DNA of 64,000 nt from Falciphora oryzae (GCA_000733355.1 JNVV01000014.1:186001-250000), one strand, 5' to 3'; positions 21,034-31,268 are shown, counted from the stretch's first letter. The notes: generated by a model from the sequence alone, not told the origin. Made by a program: numbers and translations.

Positions 21034-22217
21034 CCAAAAGAGAATCCCGGCCGGGGTGTGGTTATCGCATCAATCTCGATTGCAAACATTTCCGTCCTTT
21101 GTCTTCCCTGCTTCGTGCAATGCTTGTGCATCAACTTTTGCCCTGGCTCTTTCGTCCCGGACTCGTCGGGCTCGCCGACGCAAATGGGGTGCCGGCGCCC
21201 CTGTGGTGTTGCCTTCAACACCCTGCGCTCCAGGGGCCAGAGAATGATGTGCCGCTCCAAATACGGTCCGGGTGTGACACTGGGCCGGACGCCAGCGTCG
21301 CCTGGGAAAGGAACGTGCTTTGTATCACCAATTTTTCATCATTCGTTGAACCTTTGCTGCAGATAAAGCTTATGAAAATAATACCAAGCAACCGGCTCCG
21401 GTTATTTACTGACAAGCTGAACTGCTGTGATCACTTCCAACTCCAGCTTCGTACCCGACATTTGCGTAACGCTTCCAATACTCCATTCCCATACAAGGCT
21501 TGGCAAGTGAAACGGCCATGATATCAGGCCCCAGGAGTCTTCCTCACGTGAGGGCATAGATTCGGATAGCTGCAACTACCCCTGACGGCTTGTAATACTC
21601 TCACAGGGATGCCCGCATGCGCGTCATGATGACCTTGGTTGTTGAGACGTGAATGCGGACAGTGAGCAAGTGCGGGAAGCCGACTGGTTGATCAAGAATT
21701 GCCCATCCGCATCTCAGAAAGCCCGGTAGGGGGAATTTTCCCGTCCGATATTGCTTCTTCGCAAGCCCACCGTCCCAATATCGAGCCTGATAAGTGGTAA
21801 ATGACGTGGAGGCCCCTGCTGCTTGTCAGATCGCAACCGCACCTCTATCAGAGGAATTACTTCGGTGCCGCCAGCCAACCACAACCCGGTCATGCCGTCG
21901 ACACCCTGGGTCTCTCCGTCCTGCAGCTGCATACATAATGCTCAAGAAACAGGGCACGACCCCTGAGCCGGCATAGGGGTCCTTGCTTTTCTGTGACTGC
22001 GACAGAACGGCTTCTAAATGGCCTGAAAAGCGATACGCCCAAATACATCCGCCCTCAGAGTAATTAACCTACTGCCTAGCTTAGAGGCCCTCAACTAGAA
22101 GTAACACATGTGTTTCTTCGAGGGGCCCTTACTATTACTCATATATCGGGAGCTCCTTCTCTTCCCCAACACTAATTTTATTTACCACTTTCGAAGGAAG
22201 CTTCCCGAACACACAAC

Positions 22218-22289
22218 GCACCAGTGGTGAACCGGTATCATCTTTGATCTATAGGCAAAAGGTCCCGGGTTCGAATTCCGGTTGGTGCT
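22218..22289 (+). tRNA. tRNA-like gene, anticodon uncertain (UAU by strict folding; probably degenerate)
   Basis: The 72 bases fold as a cloverleaf. Acceptor stem is GCACCAG/TTGGTGC (one G-U). The D arm is GTGA/TCAT with a loop keeping A14, GG and A21. The T arm is CCGGG/TCCGG around the loop TTCGAAT. A-box and B-box matches each have about one mismatch, so an internal Pol III promoter is plausible. The anticodon arm is odd. Strict numbering gives stem TTTGA/GCAAA with an A-G mismatch and loop TCTATAG, placing C at the normally invariant U33 and UAU as anticodon. The alternative is a 4-bp stem with a 9-base loop. This is either a degenerate tRNA or a Pol III promoter unit for the hairpin that follows directly. 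CCA is not encoded. Confidence 0.6.
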
Positions 22290-22340
22290 ATGAAGCGGGT
22301 GCGGCGATGGACATAAAGTTCATCGCCGCACCCGCTTCGT
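22290..22340 (+). ncRNA. Near-perfect 21-bp hairpin directly after the tRNA-like gene
   Basis: Arms 22292-22312 and 22318-22338 pair over 21 bp with a single G-U, closing a five-base ATAAA loop. Two further pairs can extend the base. The hairpin starts immediately after the tRNA-like discriminator base and is followed by T9. A Pol III transcript starting at the tRNA-like gene would read through the hairpin and end in the T run, giving a tRNA-hairpin precursor whose arms are of Dicer-product length. Pol III transcription of microRNA-like loci is known in Neurospora; its application here is inference. Confidence 0.5.
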
Positions 22341-22348
22341 TTTTTTTT
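22340..22348 (+). terminator. T9 run, likely Pol III terminator
   Basis: Nine T on the sense strand at the base of the hairpin, 51 bases after the tRNA-like gene. No T run of four or more lies between the tRNA-like body and this point, so Pol III would be expected to include the hairpin. Confidence 0.65.
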
Positions 22349-24467
22349 CTTATTCAAAAAGAAAAGTTTAACTGTGCTCCAACGTCGGATAATGTGCTCG
22401 GATAAGGTAGATATGTCGTTACCTAGGAAGGTACCTGGGAGGCAGGCAAGTACTAAAGCTAGCTAATATACGTGGGGGAAAAGACCACGTCGATGGCATA
22501 AGGTAGATAAAGATCTTTGAGGTATCGAGTCTTGTCACCCGCGTTAGTTTATCTGTGTTAAGCTCTTGGTAATCTTTATATTTAGCCGATGCATGCGAAA
22601 GACTCTAGCAATCAGATGCGCTGAGGATAGAACAAGGCCGGTGGACACACTTCATACAGCACCTAGCGGCTGGGTATCCCATCTGGTTGACCATTCATGA
22701 TGTACCCTGAGGGAGCTAGCAAGCCACACCAGCCCTTTGTTCTTACTCTGCTGATGTGCCAGCGTACCAGCCATTCCCGCGACACTACTCAGCCACAGCC
22801 CCATCCCACCAGTAAGCCGTATTGAACTCGTTCCCCAATCAGAACTCCAATGAGCTTTTTTTCTTCTTCGTTTCTGGACCTCGACGCCCGTTTTATTCAC
22901 AGCATTACTTAATGAAGCGGGCTGATGCTACATCTTCACAATAAGTCCCAAGCGGACATCGGACGCGCGTTGGGAAAGCCAAGCCGTCTGTGGGACCGGA
23001 CATCCTGTCCCCGCATCATGCTAAAGCCCCAACGATATCTTGAAAGGAGGAAGCATCTTGTGCTAATTATGACTGTGCCGGCCGCATGGACTCTCGCCGA
23101 ATCTGAGCATCGGGCTCGGACAACCCGCTTACTGCTGCTGGCTCAGGTAATCCCGAGGGACGAACGCAAGAGAAGAACAGATAATTATGCACCGCGTCCG
23201 TAGCCCAAGCCGTTTCAGCAAGCGAGAGGTTCAATATGTCGATCCGATGGCCAGGCTGCTTAGCATGCATCGGTGGCGGCAGACCACGGCAGTTCAGGCA
23301 CAAACATTCGCTCATGTTTGCAGGTTGTGGACAGACTGGGGCCTGGAGGGGAGTCCTTGCGTTCCGGCTCTCCGTCCTCTCACTGCTCAGACCAGTCCGC
23401 GCTCATGCGGCTGGCGTCTGACAGCATCGCGTGTAGATGAAGCTTCGAGAAGATTAACACAGCCCCTGTCCTTTAATTAGTATTCAGGGCTCTCCAAGCT
23501 CATTGACAATCACACTCTCTCCGAGGAGCCACACCTATAACTTTCTTGGGGTTATCCGCCGCTAGGGAATACAGCTCTTTCGCGAGGTAGTCAGGATCTA
23601 GCATTTTTCCTCGGCCTCCCTGGCAGCAGAACGACGAGGGGGTTTCTCAGTATCATCTGAGATAATTAGGCGGTAATGACAAACGCCGATTCTGTGTGGA
23701 CACATCTTTCTTGTAATTAAACACATTGACATGCTTGATTCGTTCACCTGAGAATCAGGGTGAAGATTTGGCCAAGCGAGGAAATAATTTTCTAGATATT
23801 CAACCGTCACTTTTTGTAGAGGAACTTGGCATGACGGGTATAAGACCTTCAATCGCTGTGGCCTCGCTGTGTAAAGTCCGAGGGCCATGTGAGTGTGGGA
23901 TTTTGGCCCACGCTCGAGACTTGGAGCCTTATGCCATTTCCCAAAACGGCAATTCAGGAGATAGCAGGCGGGCTGCTATCTCCGCTTGCCATTCACAATC
24001 GATGCCAATGAGCGTGATTAGAAATGCGTATCGCAATGTTCGAGGCTGAAACGGAAGCTAATACGATAGCGTAGCTCAACGTGGCGGGGAAGTGGTGAAC
24101 GTCCTTGACTAACTTACAAATATGTTGGTGACGAGGAGCATGGCGATGGTCGGGTATGGTCTAAACAGCTCAAGGGGCGGGCCCACGCACCCACAGAGCT
24201 GGGCCTGTCTGCCTTCGGGGGGATGAAGCCTCACGGGGCTAACAGCATTTCTTCCTATCTTGGTAACTCCGATCCGTTTGCGAGGAGTTCGGATTCGGTG
24301 TATTTTGCCGTTCACGATGTTTTTTCCTGGCGTGTACAAAAAGGGCCGTCTCCCATCTCTTTCAAGATGCCGTCAACAGCGTGCGACAGCAAGGACTCTT
24401 TTCATCGTGCATGCATAATCTTCATCAAGCCCCTTCACGCCTCGTGCCAAGTAAAATCCGCCACAAA
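22349..24467. other. AT-richer gene-poor stretch upstream of the SDR gene
   Basis: Base composition is visibly less GC-rich than in the genes. No long frame, inverted terminal repeats or transposase motif was recognised. The last 150 bases are presumably the SDR promoter. Confidence 0.45.
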
Positions 24468-25469
24468 ATGCCCACCTTCAACGGCTACACGACCGGCGAG
24501 GAGGTCATCGCGGCCTACCCCGACCAGATCAAGGGCCGCACCTTCGTCCTCACCGGCGCCGGCGAGCCCAGCATCGGCAGCCAGATGGTGACGATGCTGG
24601 CGCGCGGCTCGCCCGCCCGCATCGTCGTCGTGTCGCGCACCGCCTCGCGCGTTGAGTCCGTCTTCGAGCGCGTCGCTACCGAAGCAGCCGCCGCCGGCCG
24701 CGTCGCGCCCAAGACGGCCTTTGTGCAGGCGGACCTGACGGACCACGCCTCGGTGCGCGCGGCCGCCGCCCAAGTCCTGGCCGCGGCACCCACGATCGAC
24801 GTGCTCGTCAACTGCGCCGGCGTCATGGCGCTCAAGGAGTACGGCGTCGACGCGCAGGGGATAGAGCTGCAGCTGTCGGCCAACCACGTCGGCCACTTCC
24901 TGCTCACCAACCTGCTCGCGCCGGCGCTGCTGGCCGCCGGCGCCGCCGACCCGGCCCGGGGCGCGCGCGTCGTCAACCTCACCAGCTCGGGCCACATGAT
25001 CAGCCCGTTCCGGTTCGACGATTACAACTTCTCGGGCGGAAGCGCGTACGATCCCTGGACGGGGTACGGGCAGGCCAAGACGGCCAATGTGCTGTTCGCT
25101 TACGGCCTGTCGCGGCGGCTCGCGGCCAAGGGCGTGACGGCGACGGCGGCGCACCCGGGCTACAACGGCGACACGCGGCTCGGCGCGCACCTGACCATGG
25201 AGGACTACGGCGAGATAGCGGGCGTGCTGAAGAGGAACACGGGCATGGAGTTTCAGTTCGAGGAGCCGCGCTTCAAGACTTTTGATCAGATCGCCGCCAC
25301 GCCGCTGATCGCCGCGCTGGACCCGGAGCTGCCGGCCAAGTCGCCCGCGTATGTGATGAACGGAGAGGTCAGCTTGGAGCACTGCGCCGAGCATGCGCAC
25401 GACGCGGAGGCGGCGGAGAGGCTGTGGAAATTGAGCGAGGAGCTTGTGAAGCAGGAGTTTAGCTACTGA
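24468..25469 (+). CDS. Short-chain dehydrogenase/reductase, retinol-dehydrogenase-like
   Basis: Single exon, 333 aa, from the ATG in context AAAATGCCC; an in-frame codon 29 codons upstream is not needed. Rossmann fold with the glycine motif as TGAGEPSIG (29-37), NCAG at 115-118, a Ser in LTSSG (171-175), and the catalytic Tyr200 and Lys204 in YGQAK. The size and the conserved Asn in SANHVGHFLL place it among fungal SDRs related to retinol dehydrogenases and WW-domain oxidoreductases. Cofactor and substrate cannot be fixed; NADP is usual for this branch. It lies tail-to-tail with the cytochrome gene, 185 bases apart. Codons are strongly GC-ending. Confidence 0.9.
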   Translation: MPTFNGYTTGEEVIAAYPDQIKGRTFVLTGAGEPSIGSQMVTMLARGSPARIVVVSRTASRVESVFERVATEAAAAGRVAPKTAFVQADLTDHASVRAAAAQVLAAAPTIDVLVNCAGVMALKEYGVDAQGIELQLSANHVGHFLLTNLLAPALLAAGAADPARGARVVNLTSSGHMISPFRFDDYNFSGGSAYDPWTGYGQAKTANVLFAYGLSRRLAAKGVTATAAHPGYNGDTRLGAHLTMEDYGEIAGVLKRNTGMEFQFEEPRFKTFDQIAATPLIAALDPELPAKSPAYVMNGEVSLEHCAEHAHDAEAAERLWKLSEELVKQEFSY

Positions 25470-25654
25470 CTTGAGATGGAGACATTGAGAGGCACCATGG
25501 GCAATCTGGTAAAGAAGAAAGGAGATAACAACGAAGAACACTAGTGCAGGGTGTATAATACAAAGGCCAGCGGGGTCTTGTCCCGATATGCAATATGTAC
25601 AGTACAATGGAAGGAGTGCCTAGCCTGCCGGCCGCAAGGGAAGAAGCGAGAACT

Positions 25655-26545
25655 TTAGTCATCGTCGTCGCTGTCACTGTCGGAGTCGTCTCCGTCGCCG
25701 CCCTTTTTGTCACCTTTCTTCCCACTCTTTTTGTCACCTTTCTTTCCACCCTTCTTTTGACCCGCCCCCAGGACGACAGGGGTTGCCCGAGCGGACGCGG
25801 CCACCGGCTCGCCCGCGAGCGCGACGACGGCGTCGAACTGCGCCTGCGCCACGCGCGCGTTGCCCAGGCGCGCGGTGAAGGGGCCGAAGCCGCGCTCGTG
25901 GAAGCCGAGCCTGGCGCCGGGGTTCGCGGCGTCCGAGACCTGGCGGGCCGAGAGCGCCCAGCCCATGACGGCGTCGGCGGTCGCCTGCTCGGGCCCAAGC
26001 CCGAGGGCAGCGTCGAGGCAGTCCTCGCACAGGAAGGTGTACAGCAGCGAGGTTGCGTTGACGGCGACGCCCCGGGCGATGGGACGGACCTTGAAGCGGC
26101 CCGTCACCTCGGGCGGGTTGTCCTCGTCGGTGGCCTGGCGGAACGAGGCCATGACGCCGCCCTTGCCGTCGGGCCAGGCGGCCAGGATGAAGTTGTCGTC
26201 CATGTCGCCGATGAAGCCCATGGCGCCGTAGCCGTTGCCGTTCGCGAGTGGGAACTGGAACTGGCCGATGAAGGAGGTCGAGGTCGTGTTTTCGGAAAGG
26301 GCCATGGCGTAGGCGAAGGAGGTGCGGGCGCCGAAGAAGCGCTCCATGTTCAGGCCGGTCGCCTGGTCTGTAAAGGGGGCTGACTTTTGGGCAGGCGTGG
26401 ATGTGGCGTCCTTGGCTTGGGCGGGCTGGCCGAAGAACGGGAGGAGGAGGGCGGTGGCGATGACCTGGAGGGCTGGGAGGTGAGGGAACGAGGAGGTGAG
26501 GCTTTTCTGCCCCGATCTTCTGTGTTGCTGCATCAGGCGAGACAT
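25655..26545 (-). CDS. Secreted stand-alone CDH-type cytochrome b domain with charged tail
   Basis: Single exon, 296 aa from ATG 26545 (the frame stays open another 33 codons upstream). A hydrophobic signal segment lies at about residues 24-44. The body (about 56-245) matches the haem domain of cellobiose dehydrogenase. It shares AAWPDG, YTFLC..C (Cys173/Cys176) and MGWALS, with Met115 and His216 where the CDH haem ligands fall. There is no flavodomain. The end is unusual: a block of KKGDKK/KKSGKK repeats (264-282) followed by a run of Asp and Ser to the last residue. Role inferred: extracellular electron carrier or redox partner, perhaps with LPMOs. The charged tail could tether it to polyanionic or cationic wall surfaces. 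Confidence is high for the fold, low for the role. Confidence 0.85.
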   Translation of the reverse strand: MSRLMQQHRRSGQKSLTSSFPHLPALQVIATALLLPFFGQPAQAKDATSTPAQKSAPFTDQATGLNMERFFGARTSFAYAMALSENTTSTSFIGQFQFPLANGNGYGAMGFIGDMDDNFILAAWPDGKGGVMASFRQATDEDNPPEVTGRFKVRPIARGVAVNATSLLYTFLCEDCLDAALGLGPEQATADAVMGWALSARQVSDAANPGARLGFHERGFGPFTARLGNARVAQAQFDAVVALAGEPVAASARATPVVLGAGQKKGGKKGDKKSGKKGDKKGGDGDDSDSDSDDDD

Positions 26546-27949
26546 GGTTTTGGTCGGTGTGGATGTGGTGTTGTGTCGCAATATGTGCACCCAAGAGATA
26601 GATAGTACGAGATGGAGGATGAGGCTGTGAGGATGAGACCCCAAATGATAGCTTTGGGACGGCTGCCTGTCATATTTATGCTCGGGAGGTCAGCGAGGTC
26701 GCGAGATCTTTCCATCCAGCCAGAGACGCGGCATGATGGCTTGAATCCCGGCCGTCCCAACCGAGGAGGCCCAGCCGTCCGCGGTTGTGCAGCCAGGAAA
26801 GTTGGTACTCCTAGGTTGGGCCTAACAAAAGTGGCAGATGCTGTCGAGCTCGAGCGGGCCTGGATTGTAAGCTTGTTATCGGGCTCTGCAGTGAAACATG
26901 GCCAAGGCGGCGACAGGGCAAGTGTTTGCGAGAAGGTGTCGATCCGGCCCTCGCCGCACCACCACGATCCTAGAGGGCCAGCGAGAGCAGTCGGCTACGA
27001 TAGCCATGGGAGAAAATAAAGTCTGGATCAAATGATGGCAGGCAGGGATGTGGTGATGGAACAGCTGCTTCAAGGGAAACCCCTGCGGCCATCACGAACC
27101 AGGGCTCGATATGTGCTTCCATGGTTTACGTCAAGAGGGTCGTTGGACTTTCCTTGGTGTGTGTGCCTGGGGATGTTGGGGGCAGGTCGTCGCGTGCGCG
27201 CCTTCCGTTTGCGGCGGTTGAAGCTCCTCGTCCCATGTTGGGAAACAGGGCGACTGGAGTTGGCCGTTGCAGATGGGTGGAACAAATGGGCTTGTTTGGT
27301 CCTGGAGGAAGCGAGCACAGCGGCTGGGGCGCAGGTGGAGCGCTAGATGCCTGTCGGCTAAACCTGTCTTTGCGTCTGCTGCAGTCATTGGTGTTTTCAA
27401 TCCTGATGCTGGCGTGAGGAGAATTTTAGGTGGGCGCCCTCACCCGCTATGGGGTTCGGCCGTCTATCCGGGACGCCGGCTCCCCCTGGACCAAGAGCGC
27501 GGTCTTCGCCTCGAAGCTTGTGCTGTCACCGATTTAGTGCCAAGAGTGCAGAGCCGCCAAAAGTTTCTTCCCCGTTGAAATCTCGGGCTAGTCGAGCCTG
27601 ACAGCCTCGACAACCAGGATCCCGGCGGTTCCAGGCCGCCAAACTCGCCAACCACATCCACTTGCAAAAACACATTGATCACGAGCAGCTGTCCAAAATT
27701 TCTGGGCGTCGCTAATCCAACGTATCGATTTTTCCTTGGCGCCTTTCGCTGTATGTTAGATGAGTGACTCGCCCGTATGTGCACCTTGGAGCTTGGCATC
27801 ATGCGCGGTGCGTATCTGGGTAGACCAATGTCGAGCGGGTCCCATTCAGAAGCATGCGGTATCTCTCATTTGGCGACACCAGCACGCGAGCTGTTCTCCG
27901 GAAGCTTGTTAGCATGATTGTTTCTCTGCAAACCGCTATCTTTCCTTAC
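26546..27949. other. Intergenic region, no gene seen
   Basis: Promoter side of the cytochrome gene plus sequence of unknown role. Open frames lack motifs. The part near 27890-27950 may be intron and 3' end of the remnant described next. Confidence 0.4.
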
Positions 27950-28334
27950 CATAGGGATTCGCCTGCATCCAAGCTTCCCCCAGTCCCATCCACCGCAGTT
28001 ATACTGGCACGTCTCGAACGTGTACCTCGTGGGGGCGGTGCTCTTGACTTCGATCATGACGGACGACGCGGACGCAAACGTTTTTCTCCTCGATTGGGTA
28101 GCACATGCGCTCGAGCCGATGCGTGCTGACGTTCTCCTGGCCGAGATATCCGCTCGTGCATCGCTCTCCGACGTAATAGCTGGATGCGTACATCGTGCCA
28201 ATGTCGGCGGAGGGATGTAGTGCCCCACGGGCACTGTTGATAATGACAGATACATTGCGATGAGCTTGTTTTTGCGTTATGGATTGGATGTAAGAGGAGA
28301 GCCAGTAATGAAGGGCCGATGCGAAAACTGGTAT
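27950..28334 (-). pseudogene. Probable decayed gene for a small secreted Cys-rich protein
   Basis: Two adjacent minus-strand frames both have coding-like GC-ending codons. The first runs from about 28334 to 28080 and includes YYVGERCTSGYLG and RMCYPIEE. The second runs from about 28078 to 27950 and includes APTRYTFETCQYNCGGWDW, then a GTAAGG donor with a GCTAAC branch behind it. The frames switch at an A5 run (28081-28085), where loss of one A would join them. The cysteine spacing resembles small secreted fungal proteins of roughly 100 aa. A start in good context (GCAATG at 28255) lies in the second frame, so a second indel or an intron is needed upstream. It may be a pseudogene, a two-exon gene I mis-joined, or an assembly error. 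Confidence 0.35.
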
Positions 28335-29391
28335 CTATTGAGGTTGCAGAGAAAGGGCGCTACCTGGTGGAGCTTTGCAGTTTGCATCTCATTGACCCGG
28401 CGGCAGAAGGGAGGTGTGGTGGCGCCAGCCAAAAGCATACCTGCCATGTGAATCGCCTCAAGCTACTTCGCGCATGCTTTCTAGAGTGAAATGTTTCGCC
28501 TAAGCTTTTTCCATAGCATGAGCCCTCCGGCTTGAGGCGCTCATTCTTCACGCCTTGTCCCAGGAAAGGCGCGCGCTACATTCAGCGGATCCAAATTTGG
28601 GCGTCAGGGGCTTGGAGGAGAGTGCAGGCAGGGCGCGAGAGGTTTTTTTTTTTTTTTTTTTTCGTTCTTCCGCATCAAGATCCCAGCGAGCCAGGGCCAT
28701 TTAGGGCAACCTCGGGTGCAGCGGCATCCCTTTTAGCATCATGTTCGTCCGCTTTCACTCGTCAATCTGGCCTGCTTTAAGTTCTAATCTTGCAAGCGAG
28801 AGTGCCCTGCAGGTTGCCGCCTCCACGATGTAGCTGCACAAGGAGAAATCCAGATTCCACCACTCGGCATCGCAGGTCAAGCTTGGCGACGCCGGGAGTT
28901 TGTTCAAGTGGGTAAATGGCAAAGCTCGAGTTTTTGGAGAGGCTTGCCTGATCCGGCAACCGTCGGCGATCTGCCAGGGGCTTCTCCGCATTTTGGAGGT
29001 TGCCCGTGGGGTAAGCAACCAGGAACGGGAGAGTCCAGCTCGACTCCAGGGTCGCTTCCCATCATTTGAGCCCGTTCATCGTTGGGGGGCCTCGATTCCA
29101 CCATGCATCCCCCGCACGATCTGCTCTCGTACCTGGGGAACTTGTTATTGCCGAAGATTGGTCGTGTAGTTTGCCGAGGCCAAGTCCTGCGGAGAAAGTG
29201 CATACAAGGGGAGAGTGCTCCAAGGGGGTTAGATGAAGGCGCTCGACGTGGTTCCCAGCCCGTCCATGTGCTTTATTAAAAGCCTGTGGACAGGTCTCCC
29301 TTTTGCGGATGGCCGAGTGCTTTCCCTCTGCTCTCTGCTCTCTCCTGCCAGGCGCGCAGTCCTCTGTAATCGCACCCGACCCCCTTGAAAA
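28335..29391. other. Intergenic region, promoter of the pectate lyase gene
   Basis: Contains a T20 tract at 28643-28662. A TATTAAAAG about 115 bases before the pectate lyase start may act as its TATA element. No other gene is supported. Confidence 0.45.
28643..28662. repeat. Poly-T tract, 20 bases
   Basis: Uninterrupted T20, about 730 bases upstream of the pectate lyase start. Confidence 0.9.
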
Positions 29392-30592
29392 ATGAAGCTC
29401 AACGCCGCTGTCCTCGCAAACACCCTCCTGGGCCTGGGCTCGCACGCCGCCGCAGCCCCGCCGCCCGCGAGCTGCTACGGGACGTGGGAGGTCGAGGGCT
29501 TCGCTAAGGACAACCCAATCGGCAAGACGACAGGCGGCGAGGGCGGGCCGACGGTGACGGTGGACAGCGCGAGCGCGCTGGTGACGGCGGTCAAAGGGAT
29601 CGAGCCGCGCGTAGTGGTGGTCAAGGGCGACATCGCGCTGCCGTCGCGGCTTAAGGTTGGGTCCAACAAGTCCGTGGTCGGGCTGGGCGACACAGCGCAC
29701 ATCACGGGCAGCGGCATCGACGTGTACCACGGCGACAACGTCATCCTGCAGAACCTCAAGATCTCGCACATTGTCGGCAACGACGGCATCACCATCAGGA
29801 ACACGACCAGGGTCTGGATCGACCACAACGAGTTCTTTTCCGACATTAGCAAAGGGCCGGACTTTTACGTGCGCGATCCCTCGTTTTTTTTTCTCTGGTT
29901 AATAGGAATAGAATTCCGGGATAGGTACCTGTTTGCTGACCTTTGTGAGGCGGCCCTCTCGACAGGACGGCCAAGTCGACATCGTCCGCGCCGCGGACTG
30001 GATCACGGTGTCGTGGAACTACTTCCACGACCACTGGAAGTCCTCGCTGGTGGGGAACTCGGACGCGCTGCGCGACGTGGACGAGGGCCACCTGCACGTC
30101 ACATACCACCACAACCACTGGCGCAACGAGGGCACCCGGGGCCCCGCCGGCCGCTTCGGGCACCAGCACGTCTACAACAACCTTTACGAGGACTTCCTGT
30201 ACCAAGCCATTCACTCGCGCTCCGACAACCAGGTCCTCGTCGAGGGCAATGTCTTTCGCGGCAACACGACCGAGGCGCTGAGCACCTACGGGCTCGTCAT
30301 CCCGATGGACTCGCCCAACACGTGCCCATGCGGCGATGAGGAGCTGGATGGGTTCGCTAATCTGGGTGCTCGTAAGCATTCTTCCACATCATGCCCTTTT
30401 CTTGCTTTAATTGGCCGGGCTCGCCTGCTGACCTCCGCTTCGTTGTGCCGCTCAGTGAACGATTGGGGCCCGGCGTCGATCAACATCACACAGACAGGGA
30501 ACTTCACTCAAGCGCCATACGAGTACAAGCTTACGCCTCTTGAACTGGTCGAGAGGGTGGTCAAGAAGGGGGCAGGAATTGGGAAGATATAG
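29392..30592 (+). CDS. Pectate lyase, polysaccharide lyase family 1
   Basis: Cleaves de-esterified pectin by beta-elimination outside the cell. Exons are 29392-29868, 29966-30371 and 30456-30592, giving 339 aa. Intron 1 (97 nt, GTGCGC...GACAG) is in phase 0 and intron 2 (84 nt, GTAAGC...CTCAG, CTGAC branch) in phase 1. A signal peptide covers about residues 1-20. The PL1 parallel beta-helix motifs are in order: WIDHNEF, then DGQVDIVRAADWITVSWNYF with the calcium-site Asp residues, VTYHHNHW, and RGPAGRFGHQHVYNN containing the catalytic and substrate-binding Arg. The DGQVDI motif is rebuilt only when intron 1 is removed, which supports the join. The length fits fungal pectate lyases, and no carbohydrate-binding module is attached. 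Confidence 0.93.
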
Positions 30593-31056
30593 ACAATGGT
30601 GAAGAACAAACAACGAATGGACAAAAACTTATGGAAGGAAAGGTTATTCAGAACGAAGCCTTGGGGCCACGAGTAATCGGACAAGCCTACGTCGCTCCTA
30701 ATCGATATTTTTTTTTTCTAGCAGTGAATGCCAAAACTGCCATCGATTGCCACAAGCCAAGTCCAGCCGCCACACTCCAACAATGGTTCAGCGATTCTTC
30801 GTGGTATCACTTGGCTCATTGGCGTCCAGGTTTGGACGACATCATGGATCCGCAGCCACATTTCAACGAGCCCAACGGCGGCAGGACCACTGACAAGAAT
30901 AGCCAAAGCTGTTGCGCCATTCATCACACGGCCTCCATATTCAGCGCAAAGCAGTCAATGGTCAGGAAACCCGCGGCCCATAGAATTTCTGTTTCTCTTG
31001 TTGACATCGCCGCCGTTGATAACATTACCTTCGTTTACCCAGCGCCCAGTCTAACC
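30593..31056. other. Intergenic region, no gene seen
   Basis: 3' side of the pectate lyase gene, with a short T10 run near 30709. A 146-codon open frame here lacks coding bias and ends just after the TATA box of the next gene. Confidence 0.5.
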
Positions 31057-31064
31057 TATATAAG
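31057..31064 (+). promoter_or_regulatory. TATA box (TATATAAG) of the first zinc-ribbon microgene
   Basis: Consensus TATATAAG, 205 bases before the ATG at 31269. The leader between them is pyrimidine-rich and has no strong intron signals. Confidence 0.6.
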
Positions 31065-31268
31065 GGCCTAGCTGCTCTGGTCATGCCATCGTGTAGTGTC
31101 TGGAGGTATCCGCATCCTCTACGCTTTGAGCATCATACCTACAGACTTGCTTCGTATCACCTTTCCGCACACCTGCAATCTCCTGCAACCGGCCTTTGCC
31201 GACTTCACGATCCTAGCTATCGACACATATTCGTCTACACCCCTACTTGACACTCATCGGCAGTAACA

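Larger units (their letters stand above)
17148..22217. other. About 5 kb with no supported gene
   Basis: It contains the promoter of the DUF8004-like gene and three long A/T homopolymers (17257-17283, 19301-19320, 21008-21033). Open frames up to 369 codons exist but run through the homopolymers, lack family motifs and have no coding-like codon bias. Nothing else is supported here. Confidence 0.5.

Noticed and set aside
22292..22348. Hairpin plus T run read as a bacterial rho-independent terminator
   Set aside because: All other evidence is eukaryotic (introns, fungal families). The T run fits Pol III termination, and the stem is much longer than a typical bacterial terminator.
22200..22380. 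tRNA-derived SINE
   Set aside because: No flanking target duplication and no A-rich or repeated tail were seen, and no second copy exists in the window. It is not excluded without a genome search.
24435..25607. A 390-codon minus-strand frame opposite the SDR gene
   Set aside because: It is the antisense shadow of a GC-rich gene; it consists of Arg/Gly/His-rich sequence without a fold, while the plus frame has all SDR motifs.
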